NCBI GenBank assembly: GCA_947453205.1
Contig: CANGFT010000001.1
Coordinates: forward strand, 1 to 64,000
DNA length: 64,000 nt
Direction: 5' to 3'
DNA from: Beijerinckiaceae bacterium
GTDB taxonomy: Bacteria > Pseudomonadota > Alphaproteobacteria > Rhizobiales > Beijerinckiaceae
Below are positions 49,970 to 58,102 of the stretch, piece after piece; within the stretch, counting starts at the first letter, position 1, and each line of letters begins with the position of its first letter. The notes under the pieces are model-generated. The model did no database searches. It was given only the letters and a program-made list of their open reading frames with translations, and was not told the DNA's origin. The position numbers and the translations under genes were made by a program.

Positions 49970-50833
49970 GTGTTCGGCATCATTGGCATCGTTCTGCTGT
50001 TTGCATGCGTGTTCGGCGTGTTCGTCGCGCATGGCGGCGATCTTGCCCCTATCATCCATGCTGCGCCATCTGAGCTTGCGACCATCGGCGGCGCCGCCAT
50101 CGGCGCCATGCTCCTTGGCAACGATCTTGACACGATCAAGGGCGTCGCTGGCGGCATGGGCAAGATTTTTGGCGGATCAAAATGGAAGAAGCAGGACTTC
50201 CTTGACGTCATCTTCCTCGTTTCGCGTTTGATGAAGATCCTTCGCGTCGACGGACCCGTGGCGCTCGAAGCGCATGTGGAGAGTCCCGATTCCAGCGCGA
50301 TCTTCGGCGAATATCCAAGGATCATGGCGGATCACCATCTCCTGCATCTCATCACGGACAATATCCGTCTTATGGTGATTTCGTCCGGCAACCTCAACGC
50401 CTATGCGGTTGAAGAGGTGATGGACGCTTCCATCAAGGAGCATTCGAACCACGCGCAGCATCCCGCCCATGCGCTCGCCTCCATGGCCGGCGCGCTTCCC
50501 GCGCTCGGCATCGTGGCCTGCGTGCTCGGCGTGGTGAAGACCATGGGCGCGATCGACCAGCCTCCGACGGTTCTGGGCGCGCTCATCGGCTCCGCGCTCG
50601 TCGGCACGTTCATCGGCGTGTTCCTGGCCTATGGTCTGGTCGAGCCGATGGCTGGTCGTCTGGCGGTGGTGTGCAAGGAGGAGATGCAGATCTACCATGT
50701 GGTCAAGCAGATCATCGTGGCGAGCCTGCATGGCCATCCCCAGCCGCTCGTCATCGAAGCGGCGCGCGTCACCATCAGCTCGCACAACCAGCCGAGCTTC
50801 GCTGAAGTCTTCGACGGCCTGCGAGGGAAATAA
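49970..50833 (+). CDS. motA: Stator protein MotA
   Basis: A 287-residue protein with four membrane helices: IIGIVLLFACVFGVFVAHGG, IGGAAIGAMLLG, then the large cytoplasmic loop, and SMAGALPALGIVACVLGVVKTMGAI plus LGALIGSALVGTFIGVFLAYGLVEPMA. The Pro residues around the channel (LPALGIV and PPTVLG) are present. MotA with MotB forms the proton-driven stator. The GTG at 49970 is chosen because AAGGGAG precedes it by six bases and the protein then begins at the first helix; an ATG 14 codons upstream would add an Arg-rich leader. Confidence 0.95.
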   Translation: MFGIIGIVLLFACVFGVFVAHGGDLAPIIHAAPSELATIGGAAIGAMLLGNDLDTIKGVAGGMGKIFGGSKWKKQDFLDVIFLVSRLMKILRVDGPVALEAHVESPDSSAIFGEYPRIMADHHLLHLITDNIRLMVISSGNLNAYAVEEVMDASIKEHSNHAQHPAHALASMAGALPALGIVACVLGVVKTMGAIDQPPTVLGALIGSALVGTFIGVFLAYGLVEPMAGRLAVVCKEEMQIYHVVKQIIVASLHGHPQPLVIEAARVTISSHNQPSFAEVFDGLRGK

Positions 50834-50835
50834 CC

Positions 50836-51858
50836 ATGGCTGAGGCCAAAAAGGGGAAGAAGGGCGAAGCGGCTCCGCCGCCGCCCGCACCCATCATCAT
50901 CAAGAAGGTGCAGGGCGAAGAGGGCGGCGGTCACGGCGGCGCGTGGAAGATCGCACTCGCCGACATGATGACCGCCATGATGGCCTTCTTCCTTCTCATG
51001 TGGCTTCTCGGCGCGACCGCTGAATCCAAGCGCAAGAGCGTCGCCGATTATTTCAAACCCACGCCCAAGAGCCTTGTGCAGATGGGCCAGCTTGCAGGCT
51101 CCAACGGCGTGCTCGGCGGCCGTTCGATCCTCGACCCCGAGGGTCTCCCCACTGCGGCCTCGCAGACCTCCATTCTCGACCTGGAGCCCCCCAAGGTTCC
51201 CGAGGGCGAGGAAGGACAGGGCAAGGGCTCCCAGACCGAGGACAAGCAGGGCAAGGGCGACAGCGAGGACAAGGGCGACAAGTCCGGCGGCAAGGGAACC
51301 GAGGCTGCGGACAACAAGGGCAAGGGCAACTCCTCCGGGGAGCAGTCCGAAGCGGCCAAGGCGAAGTCTGCGGCTGAGCAGGATCAGAAGAACTTCGACT
51401 CCATCGAACAGGATCTGCGCCAGAAGCTGCAGGACAGCAAGCAACTGGCGGCCCTGCAAGGACAGGTGCAGTTCATTCGCGACAACGACGGCCTGCGCAT
51501 CGAGGTGATCGACAAGGCGGACTTCTCGATGTTCGCGCTTGGCACTTCGAAGCTTCTGCCGCGCGCGCAGCAACTGCTTGATGAAATCGCCAAGTCTGTC
51601 GCGGCCATGCCCAACAAGGTCAAGGTGCGCGGACACACCGACAGCATTCCCTTCGCCAACCCCGAGCAGAAGAACAACTGGCTGCTGTCGGCGGAGCGCG
51701 CGGACCAGACTCGGCAACTGCTTGAGAAGCGCGGTGTTTCGACAGAGCGGTTCGCCAGCATCGAAGGGCTTGCAGACAACGAGCCGTTCATTCCCGCCGA
51801 CAAGGCCGATCCTCGCAACCGGCGCATCAGCATCACGCTTAAATATCAGGGACAGTGA
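50836..51858 (+). CDS. motB: Stator protein MotB
   Basis: A 340-residue protein. The plug/helix region has AWKIALADMMTAMMAFFLLMWLLG, with the proton-carrying Asp at 43. A highly charged Gly/Lys/Glu/Asp-rich low-complexity linker (~115-185) precedes the OmpA-like peptidoglycan-binding domain with KVRGHTDSIPFANPEQKNNWLLSAERADQTRQLLEKRGV and DPRNRRISITL. It starts two bases after motA and ends one base before the next gene. Confidence 0.96.
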   Translation: MAEAKKGKKGEAAPPPPAPIIIKKVQGEEGGGHGGAWKIALADMMTAMMAFFLLMWLLGATAESKRKSVADYFKPTPKSLVQMGQLAGSNGVLGGRSILDPEGLPTAASQTSILDLEPPKVPEGEEGQGKGSQTEDKQGKGDSEDKGDKSGGKGTEAADNKGKGNSSGEQSEAAKAKSAAEQDQKNFDSIEQDLRQKLQDSKQLAALQGQVQFIRDNDGLRIEVIDKADFSMFALGTSKLLPRAQQLLDEIAKSVAAMPNKVKVRGHTDSIPFANPEQKNNWLLSAERADQTRQLLEKRGVSTERFASIEGLADNEPFIPADKADPRNRRISITLKYQGQ

Positions 51859-51859
51859 C

Positions 51860-52174
51860 ATGAAGCGCGCATTCGCTCTTCTGGTTTGCCTTGCTCTTGT
51901 CATGGGCGGGCCTTTGTTCGGGATGGGCGCTCTGGCGAATGAGCCGCCGAAACCGCCGCCAAAGAATGATCCGAACGCACCCAAGCCCCCGCCGCCCTCC
52001 AGTCTGACGGGCAATTCGATTCCCAAATGCGATCTTGGGTCTTATCCCGCCGGCAATGTCTGTCGGCCCGCGCGTCCAGGCTTTTACGCAGGCCCGAGCG
52101 CGCTCTATCCAACGGCCTGTCCTGCAGGAAAGACGTCGAATTACGGCGCGCGCGGCTCCTCGGAGTGCTTTTGA
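51860..52174 (+). CDS. Secreted Pro- and Cys-rich protein coupled to motB
   Basis: A 104-residue protein with a signal peptide (about 1-26, ending GALA). A Pro-rich stretch (EPPKPPPKNDPNAPKPPPP) is followed by a Cys module: CDLGSYPAGNVCRPARPGFY, then TACPAGKTSNYGARGSSECF. The four cysteines and the CPaGkTSn-G pattern recall small disulfide modules of the GCC2/GCC3 type. Only one base separates the motB stop from its ATG, so its expression is tied to the stator. It probably acts in the periplasm or at the cell surface; the role is unknown. Confidence 0.8.
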   Translation: MKRAFALLVCLALVMGGPLFGMGALANEPPKPPPKNDPNAPKPPPPSSLTGNSIPKCDLGSYPAGNVCRPARPGFYAGPSALYPTACPAGKTSNYGARGSSECF

Positions 52175-52863
52175 AAAAAAGCGCGGATCGCACTGGCGGT
52201 TTTTTCTGGCACATGCGCGCCCTCGTGGCGCGCCAGGGGCTGTGGACGCCATTCAGGCATGAGGTCGATGCCTGGCTTGCGGGCTGGAAGCCGCCGCAGC
52301 GCAAGCTCGTTCTGATAGGGCCAAGCGCGGGCTGGTGCCTGCCTGACAGTTTTCTGACACGTTTCGATGAGATCGCGGCTGTGGATATAGACCCTGCGGC
52401 GCCGCGCCTCTTCGCGCTTGTCCACGGCCGCGCCTTGCGGCGCGCTGGGGTCTCCCTGGTCTGGTCGAACGCCAGCTTCTTCGCTGACCCCGCTGGGGTT
52501 CTCGACGCCCATCCGCAGGCTGCGGTCCTCTTCTGCAATGTCATGGGGCAGCGGTGCATTCAGGTGCGCGATTCAGCTGCCGTCGAAGCGGAGATGCTGC
52601 ATCTGCGCGCCTTGTTGAAGGGCCGGAGTTGGGCCTCGTTCCATGATCTTCTGTCAGGCATCGCCAGCGAGGCGCCCGCGCCCCGCTCGCTTGATCGCGC
52701 CATGAGCGCCTACGAGCTTTTGTCGTCCTATGGTCTTGGCGGGGAATGGTTCGATCACCTCACCGGCCAGCTTCTGCCCGCAGACGCGCCGCGCCGCATC
52801 CTGCCCTGGCGGTTCAAGCGTGATCGTCTGCATTTGATCGAGGCCGGCTGGGTCGACGGTTAG
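52171..52863 (+). CDS. Possible SAM-dependent methyltransferase-like protein
   Basis: A 230-residue cytoplasmic protein. KLVLIGPSAGWCLPDSFLTRFDEIAAVDIDPAAPRLF resembles the first strand-loop-helix and second acidic strand of class I methyltransferases, and HPQAAVLFCNVMGQ could be the fourth strand. The usual GxGxG is replaced by GPSAGW, so the fold and SAM binding are uncertain. The TTG at 52171 overlaps the previous stop (TTTTGA) and has GGAG five bases upstream; an ATG at 52213 is an alternative. It is the last of four tightly packed genes, motA-motB-orf-orf. Confidence 0.6.
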   Translation: MKKSADRTGGFFWHMRALVARQGLWTPFRHEVDAWLAGWKPPQRKLVLIGPSAGWCLPDSFLTRFDEIAAVDIDPAAPRLFALVHGRALRRAGVSLVWSNASFFADPAGVLDAHPQAAVLFCNVMGQRCIQVRDSAAVEAEMLHLRALLKGRSWASFHDLLSGIASEAPAPRSLDRAMSAYELLSSYGLGGEWFDHLTGQLLPADAPRRILPWRFKRDRLHLIEAGWVDG

Positions 52864-52952
52864 GCCCCTCCGTTCGTCGGGGCTGGCGCGCGCAAGCCGC
52901 CATCATCGCTCTTCGCCGACCCTGGGGAACAATCCAGTCCAGCAATGAAAAA

Positions 52953-52979
52953 GCCCGCCCCGAGCGAGACGGGGCGGGC
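52953..52979 (-). terminator. Intrinsic terminator of alaC
   Basis: A ten-base-pair GC stem, GCCCGCCCCG (52953-52962) with CGGGGCGGGC (52970-52979), and a seven-base loop. On the minus strand it is followed by TTTTTCATT, so it ends transcripts from the aminotransferase gene. It also faces the end of the motAB operon. Confidence 0.88.
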
Positions 52980-53006
52980 ATGACGCCATTGCGTTGAGGC
53001 GGAGCC

Positions 53007-54224
53007 TTATGCAGGCCGTTTCATCTGCACGACATTGTGGAGGATCTGGTCGGCCTGATCGAAGAACCTGCGCACGCCGCGCGCGGCCTGACGGATGCGC
53101 TGTTCGTTCTCGACGATGGCGAGGCGCACATAGTCGTCGCCGAATTCGCCAAAGCCTATGCCCGGCGCCACGGCCACGTCAGCCTTCTCGATCATGAGCT
53201 TGGAGAATTCGAGGCTGCCGAGGTGGCGGAACTTCTCCGGCACGGGCACCCATGCGAACATGGTCGCCTGCGGCGCGGGAATGTCCCAGCCGGCGGCGGC
53301 GAAGCTCTCCACCAGAACGTCGCGGCGCTTCTTGTAGATGGAGCGCATCTCCACGATGCAGTCCTCCGGGCCGTTCAGCGCGGCTGCGGCCGCGACCTGA
53401 ATGGGGGTGTAGGCGCCATAGTCGAGATAGGATTTCACACGCGCCAGCGCCGCCAGCAGGCGCTCGTTGCCCACCGCAAAGCCCATGCGCCAGCCCGCCA
53501 TGGAGAAGGTCTTGGACATGGAGGTGAACTCCACCGTCACATCGTTCGCGCCGGGGATCTGGAGCACGGAGGGCGGCGGGTTGTCGTCGAAATAGACCTC
53601 GGCATAGGCGAGGTCGGAGAGGATGAAGAGCTCATGCTTCTTCGCGAAGGCGACGAGGTCTTTATAGAAGTCGAGACCCGCCACGCAGGCGGTCGGGTTC
53701 GAGGGGTAGCAGGTCACGACAGCGATGGGCTTGGGGATCGAATGGATCACCGCCCGCTCGAGCTGGGTGAAGAAGTCCGGGGTCGGATCGGCGTTGACCG
53801 AACGGATCACGCCGCCCGCCATCAGGAAGCCGAAGGCGTGGATGGGATAGGAGGGGTTGGGCACCACCACCACATCGCCGGGGGCGGTGATGGCCTGCGC
53901 CATGTTGGCGAAGCCTTCCTTTGAGCCGAGCGTCGCCACGACCTGCGTGTCGGGATTGAGCTTCACGCCGAAGCGGCGCTCGTAATAGCTGGCCTGAGCG
54001 CGCCTGAGGCCGACGATGCCCTTGGAGGCGGAATAGCGGTCGGTGCGGGGCTTGCCGGCGGTCTCCACCAGCTTCTCGATCACATGGCGGGGGGCGGGCA
54101 GGTCCGGGTTGCCCATGCCAAGATCGATGATGTCGGCCCCATTGGCCCGCGCCTGAGCCTTCAGGCGGTTCACCTGTTCGAACACATAGGGCGGCAGACG
54201 CTTGACGCGATGGAAGTCGCTCAT
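53007..54224 (-). CDS. alaC: PLP aminotransferase, AlaC/LL-DAP aminotransferase-like
   Basis: A 405-residue class I aminotransferase. It has RLPPYVFEQVNRLKAQARANGADIIDLGMGNPDLPAPRHV, the PLP Lys in FTSMSKTFSMAGWRMGF, PSNPTACVAGLDFYKDLVAFAKKH and the Arg-containing YVRLAIVENEQRIRQAARGVRRF. This subgroup (AlaC/YfdZ) makes alanine from pyruvate with glutamate and is often labelled LL-diaminopimelate aminotransferase. In Hyphomicrobiales it commonly stands directly before hom; here hom is 6.5 kb away on the opposite strand. Confidence 0.9.
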   Translation of the reverse strand: MSDFHRVKRLPPYVFEQVNRLKAQARANGADIIDLGMGNPDLPAPRHVIEKLVETAGKPRTDRYSASKGIVGLRRAQASYYERRFGVKLNPDTQVVATLGSKEGFANMAQAITAPGDVVVVPNPSYPIHAFGFLMAGGVIRSVNADPTPDFFTQLERAVIHSIPKPIAVVTCYPSNPTACVAGLDFYKDLVAFAKKHELFILSDLAYAEVYFDDNPPPSVLQIPGANDVTVEFTSMSKTFSMAGWRMGFAVGNERLLAALARVKSYLDYGAYTPIQVAAAAALNGPEDCIVEMRSIYKKRRDVLVESFAAAGWDIPAPQATMFAWVPVPEKFRHLGSLEFSKLMIEKADVAVAPGIGFGEFGDDYVRLAIVENEQRIRQAARGVRRFFDQADQILHNVVQMKRPA

Positions 54225-54315
54225 CGATTCATCCTCGAAAACTACGCCGGTGTATCTGATCGGGGCCGGGGCGCCAACCTTGGGGGAATCCTCTGACAGT
54301 CTATCCTGAAGGCTC

Positions 54316-54729
54316 TTAACGGAGCGTTGGGATCACAAGCTTCACGGGCTGCGGCTCGGCGGGTTTGGTCTCCGTCTTCTTCGGGGGCCTCGGAGCCTGC
54401 AGGGGCTTGTAGGCGGCCTTGACCGGCGCTCGCTCGCCCGCCTTGTCGTGGGCGGCGCGCAGGGCGTCGAGTTCGCGCTCCTGCGCCTTCAACGCGTCAG
54501 GGGTCAGAAGCTTTCCCGGCGGCTCCGTCCGCTTGCTGTGCACGGGCACATAGCCAAGCTCAGCGGGGCGGCTGTCACGAACGAAATCCGCGGACTCCAC
54601 GGGTTGGGAGCGCTGGCCGATCTGCCGGGCGAGGGAGTCGAGCGGCCCGTCCTGCGCGGCGGCAGGCGCCAGCCCGAGGGCCAGCAGGGCCAGCAGCGCG
54701 GCGCGAGCGAGGGACAGGGGGAGAGACAT
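54316..54729 (-). CDS. Unknown secreted basic protein
   Basis: A 137-residue protein with a signal peptide (about 1-25, LARAALLALLALGLAPAAAQ) and a mature part that is Pro/Lys/Ala-rich and charged, with few hydrophobic stretches, so it is probably unstructured in the periplasm. The ATG at 54729 has GAGG six bases upstream; an ATG four codons further up is possible. No family recognised. Confidence 0.65.
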   Translation of the reverse strand: MSLPLSLARAALLALLALGLAPAAAQDGPLDSLARQIGQRSQPVESADFVRDSRPAELGYVPVHSKRTEPPGKLLTPDALKAQERELDALRAAHDKAGERAPVKAAYKPLQAPRPPKKTETKPAEPQPVKLVIPTLR

Positions 54730-54945
54730 GCGTGACCTCATCCATTCTTTTCCCGCCCGACTGCGGCGACATCATGGCCCCGGCGGCGCGCCTTCGGCAG
54801 ACCGAACAACCCTAAAATCCTGCGGACCGGAAATCCACCCAAAAGCATCCTCGCCCCTTAGGCAAGGCGTCAAAAGGCCGACATCCGCCTGGGCGGCTCT
54901 AAATTTCCTCATGCTTAACAGATGCTTGACGGGAATCCGCCTGCT

Positions 54946-54961
54946 TGGCCCCAGACTTGCT
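54946..54961 (+). promoter_or_regulatory. Sigma-54-like promoter before small orphan gene
   Basis: TGGCCC-CAGAC-TTGCT matches the -24/-12 pattern exactly as well as the fliD site does. It lies about 51 bases before the proposed start of the small gene at 55013. It is outside the flagellar block, so a chance match is possible. Confidence 0.5.
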
Positions 54962-55012
54962 CCAGCCAGATGAGCCCTTGTGCAGACGCCAGGGCATGGA
55001 TCGGAGCTGACC

Positions 55013-55237
55013 TTGAACAGGATGAAGGCCCTTCTTTTCGGCTCTGTCGAGAAAATCGTCATCCACTGCGCGCCGACGCGGGTTGAAGAGACCCTCAAGA
55101 CCCATGTCCGCCCGGAGTTCAGTCCTGCGGTTCCCGTCTCCATCGAGCCGACCATGCTGGGGGTGGAGTATATGCAGGTTCATTATTCCGCCGGACTGCT
55201 GCGCTGCGCCCATTCGGATGTGCTGGTCCTCGGGTGA
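55013..55237 (+). CDS. Small unknown protein
   Basis: A 74-residue protein from a TTG (GGAG six bases upstream) or 71 residues from the ATG at 55022. It contains LLFGSVEKIVIHCAPTRVEETLKTHVRPEF and a C-terminal LRCAHSDVLVLG. No signal peptide or membrane helix. The reading frame has ordinary codon use, but I see no known family. A sigma-54-like element stands upstream, which is the main hint of regulation. Confidence 0.5.
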   Translation: MNRMKALLFGSVEKIVIHCAPTRVEETLKTHVRPEFSPAVPVSIEPTMLGVEYMQVHYSAGLLRCAHSDVLVLG

Positions 55238-55338
55238 GGCGGCGGATTCGGCGCATCTTGCCCTCTGGCGGGAGATTATGGCATTAATTGAAAATTAGGT
55301 CCGCAGTGTAGCGTAGCGGATCAGTCAGGTTGCGTTCC

Positions 55339-55737
55339 ATGCTTGCGTCGAATTCGGATAATCTTCCGGCGATCGTGCCCGGCCTTGGCGCCGAGGGCGT
55401 CGCCTCCGTCTGGACTCCGCAGGCCGAGCAGGAGTTCGAGCAAGAGCCGCCGATTGAAATCGTCATCGATTCCCGGCAGCTCAAGGAACGCATCATCGAC
55501 TATCTCGGCGCGGTTCTGGCGCGCTGCTGGATCGACCGCAGCCTGCTGGGGCATATCGAGCAGAATCCGCACCGGGCGCTTCGAGGCCTTGGCATCCTCC
55601 TTCCCGACGAGATCGACATCAAGGTGGAGCGGCTCAACAAGGAGCGGCCTCGCCTCGTCATCTTCGAATATAATCAGGAACGCACCTACCGCCGCCGCGT
55701 CTGCTATCTCCAGCTCATCATGATGGCCGGAAAATAG
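55339..55737 (+). CDS. Unknown soluble protein
   Basis: A 132-residue protein from the ATG at 55339. Residues ~45-80 look folded and hydrophobic (IEIVIDSRQLKERIIDYLGAVLARCWIDRSLL), followed by GLGILLPDEIDIKVERLNKERPRLVIFEY and a basic end with a Met-rich tail. No signal peptide. It lies ~100 bp after the previous small gene on the same strand and converges with the dehydrogenase gene. No family recognised. Confidence 0.6.
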   Translation: MLASNSDNLPAIVPGLGAEGVASVWTPQAEQEFEQEPPIEIVIDSRQLKERIIDYLGAVLARCWIDRSLLGHIEQNPHRALRGLGILLPDEIDIKVERLNKERPRLVIFEYNQERTYRRRVCYLQLIMMAGK

Positions 55738-55778
55738 GTGAGGCGGGCGCCCGCCGCCCGGCCTCGATCCGCAGCCCC

Positions 55779-56837
55779 TCAGTCCAGCGTCGCCAGATCA
55801 ATCACGAAGCGATATTTCACATCGCTGCGCTGCATGCGGCCATAGGCGTCGTTGATCGCCGCGACATCAATCACCTCGACGTCGGCCGTAATGTTATTAA
55901 GACCTGCGAAATCAAGCATTTCCTGCGTTTCCTTGATTCCGCCTATGAGCGATCCCGCGATGTTCCTGCGGCCCATGACGAGGGGCGCCGTGTTCAAGGC
56001 CGCCGCTGGTCCGATGGCGCCGACGATGCACATGGTCGCGTCCCGCTTCAGCAGGCCCATATAGGCGTTGAAGTCGTGGGGCACGGGGATGGTGTTCAGC
56101 AGGAAGTCGAACTTGCCCGCGAAACCCGCCATGGCCTTCGCATCGCTCGAGATCAGAACGTCATCCGCGCCGAGCTTGCGGGCGTCCTCACCCTTCTGCG
56201 GCGAGGTCGTGATCATGACGACCCTGGCGCCGAGGGCGTGGGCGAATTTGACGCCCATATGCCCGAGGCCGCCGAGGCCTATGACGCCGACGGTCATGCC
56301 CGGGCCGATCTTCCAGTGCGCCAGCGGCGACCAGGTCGTGATCCCCGCGCAGAGCAGTGGGGCGGCCCCCGCAGGATCGAGCGTCTCGGGCACGGTGACC
56401 ACATAGTTGCGGTCGACGACGATCTGCTTGGAATAGCCCCCGAAGGTGAGCCCGCCCGGATCCCTGGTGGGGCTGCTGTAGGTGAGGGTGAAGCCCTTGA
56501 CGCAATATTGCTCGAGATGATCGTCGCAGGCCTCGCACTGGCGGCAACTGTCGACGAGGCAGCCGACGCCGACCCGCTTGCCCGCCGCAAGGTCCGTCAC
56601 TTCAGCGCCGGTGGAGACCACCCGCCCGATGATCTCGTGGCCGGGGACCATCGGAAACAACGACATGCCCCAGTCGTTTCGCGCCATATGCAGATCGGAA
56701 TGGCAGACGCCGCAATAATCGATCTCGATCAGCACATCGCGCGGCCCGACCGGGCGGCGCTCGATCTTGACCGGGCCAAGAGCCGCACCGGCTGTGGGGG
56801 CGCAGAAGGCTGAGACGGATCGAAGGGGGCTGTTCAT
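55779..56837 (-). CDS. Zinc-dependent NAD(P) alcohol dehydrogenase (YahK/CAD type)
   Basis: A 352-residue medium-chain dehydrogenase. It has the catalytic zinc motif DYCGVCHSDLHMARND with MVPGHEIIGRVV, the structural zinc cysteines in CLVDSCRQCEACDDHLEQYC, and the Rossmann motif GVIGLGGLGHMGVKFA. This group reduces aldehydes, usually with NADPH. The segment FTLTYSSPTRDPGGLTFGGYS is typical of the YahK/cinnamyl-alcohol branch. Substrate cannot be told from sequence. It is divergent from the TctC genes with 192 bp between. Confidence 0.9.
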   Translation of the reverse strand: MNSPLRSVSAFCAPTAGAALGPVKIERRPVGPRDVLIEIDYCGVCHSDLHMARNDWGMSLFPMVPGHEIIGRVVSTGAEVTDLAAGKRVGVGCLVDSCRQCEACDDHLEQYCVKGFTLTYSSPTRDPGGLTFGGYSKQIVVDRNYVVTVPETLDPAGAAPLLCAGITTWSPLAHWKIGPGMTVGVIGLGGLGHMGVKFAHALGARVVMITTSPQKGEDARKLGADDVLISSDAKAMAGFAGKFDFLLNTIPVPHDFNAYMGLLKRDATMCIVGAIGPAAALNTAPLVMGRRNIAGSLIGGIKETQEMLDFAGLNNITADVEVIDVAAINDAYGRMQRSDVKYRFVIDLATLD

Positions 56838-57029
56838 GGCGGCTCCAGAAGAAAAAGGTTTGAAGAACAGAGAATCACGCGAAAGTTATCCGATTGGTTA
56901 CACTACGCTGCCGGATGCTTCAAGGTTCGCAGGGCGTCGGCGCTGGGGGCCAGTGGACGCGGGGGCGGACTTCTGGTCTCATGGTCAGCCAAGGCGTCGG
57001 GGGCGCCGAAAGGTGACAAGGGATTGGTG

Positions 57030-58091
57030 ATGCGCGCACTAGGGTTGGGCTGGTTACATCGTTTTGGCGTCATGGTTGCGGCTTGCGCATCCGCCTTGTG
57101 CGGCGTGGGGCAGGCGATGGCCGATGATGCGGCGGTCGCCGCCTTCTACAAGGGCAAGACCATCACCCTTCTGGTCGGCTCCTCCGCAGGCGGGGGCTAT
57201 GACACCTACGCCCGCCTCATCTCCCGGCACATGAGCAAGCACATGCTGGGCAATCCCACGGTGATCGTCTCCAACATGCCGGGCGCGGGCAGCAATGTGG
57301 CCGCCAACTATATCTACAACGCCGCCGCCAAGGACGGCACGATGGTCGGCGCCCTCTATGGCGGCTCGCCGATCGAGCCCCTGATCGGGACGACGCCCGT
57401 CCAGCATGACCCCTCGAAATCGCAATTCCTCGGCAGCGCCAACAACGACGTCTATATATGCGTCGCCCGAAAGGACGCGACGGCCAAATCCATCGAGGAT
57501 GTCTTCAAGATGGAGCTGCTCGCGGGCGCCAGCAACGCCAGCTCCACCGCCGATTTCCCGGCCATTCTGAACGCGGTGCTCGGCACGAAATTCAAGCTCG
57601 TCCTGGGCTATCCCGGCAGCCGCGAGATTGGGCTGGCCATCGACAAGGGCGAGGTCATGTCCGCCTGCGGCCTCGCCTGGCCGTCTGTCTCCGTCACCAA
57701 CCCCGGCTGGTTTGGCCCCAACGGGACCATGCATGTCATCTTGCAGACCCATCCCACCGGCCATGCCGAGCTGAACGCCATGGGCATCCCCAACGCCATG
57801 AGCTTCGCCAGGACCGAAGAGCAGCGCACCATGCTGGAGCTGTTCTTCTCCCAGGAGATCTTCGGCCGCCCCTATGTGGTCGCGCCTGAAGTTCCCAAGG
57901 ACCGGGTCGAAGCCCTGCGCAAGGCTTTCTGGGCCACCCTGAAGGATCCCGAACTGCTCGCCGACGCCAAGCGCGCCAATCTCGAAGTCAATCCTGTTTC
58001 GGCCGAAGAGGTCGAGAAGCTGATCGCCAAGGTCTATGCGGCGCCGCGCGAGCTGACGCAGAAAATCAAGAAGGCCATCCAGTTGAACTGA
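57030..58091 (+). CDS. TctC/Bug-family binding protein 1
   Basis: A 353-residue periplasmic substrate-binding protein. After a signal peptide (about 1-31, ending GQAMA) comes AFYKGKTITLLVGSSAGGGYDTYARLISRHMSKHMLGNPTVIVSNMPGAGSNVAANYIYN, the TctC/Bug signature including the GGGYD ligand loop. These proteins bind carboxylates for tripartite tricarboxylate transporters. AAGGGA lies before the ATG at 57030. No tctA or tctB is present here. It is paired with a close paralogue downstream. Confidence 0.9.
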   Translation: MRALGLGWLHRFGVMVAACASALCGVGQAMADDAAVAAFYKGKTITLLVGSSAGGGYDTYARLISRHMSKHMLGNPTVIVSNMPGAGSNVAANYIYNAAAKDGTMVGALYGGSPIEPLIGTTPVQHDPSKSQFLGSANNDVYICVARKDATAKSIEDVFKMELLAGASNASSTADFPAILNAVLGTKFKLVLGYPGSREIGLAIDKGEVMSACGLAWPSVSVTNPGWFGPNGTMHVILQTHPTGHAELNAMGIPNAMSFARTEEQRTMLELFFSQEIFGRPYVVAPEVPKDRVEALRKAFWATLKDPELLADAKRANLEVNPVSAEEVEKLIAKVYAAPRELTQKIKKAIQLN

Positions 58092-58102
58092 ACGGAGACG
58101 CC

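Noticed and set aside
50692-52026. A 444-codon minus-strand frame opposite motA/motB
   Set aside because: It covers motB in antisense; its Leu/Arg/Gly-rich sequence is a mirror of the motB linker and shows no family.
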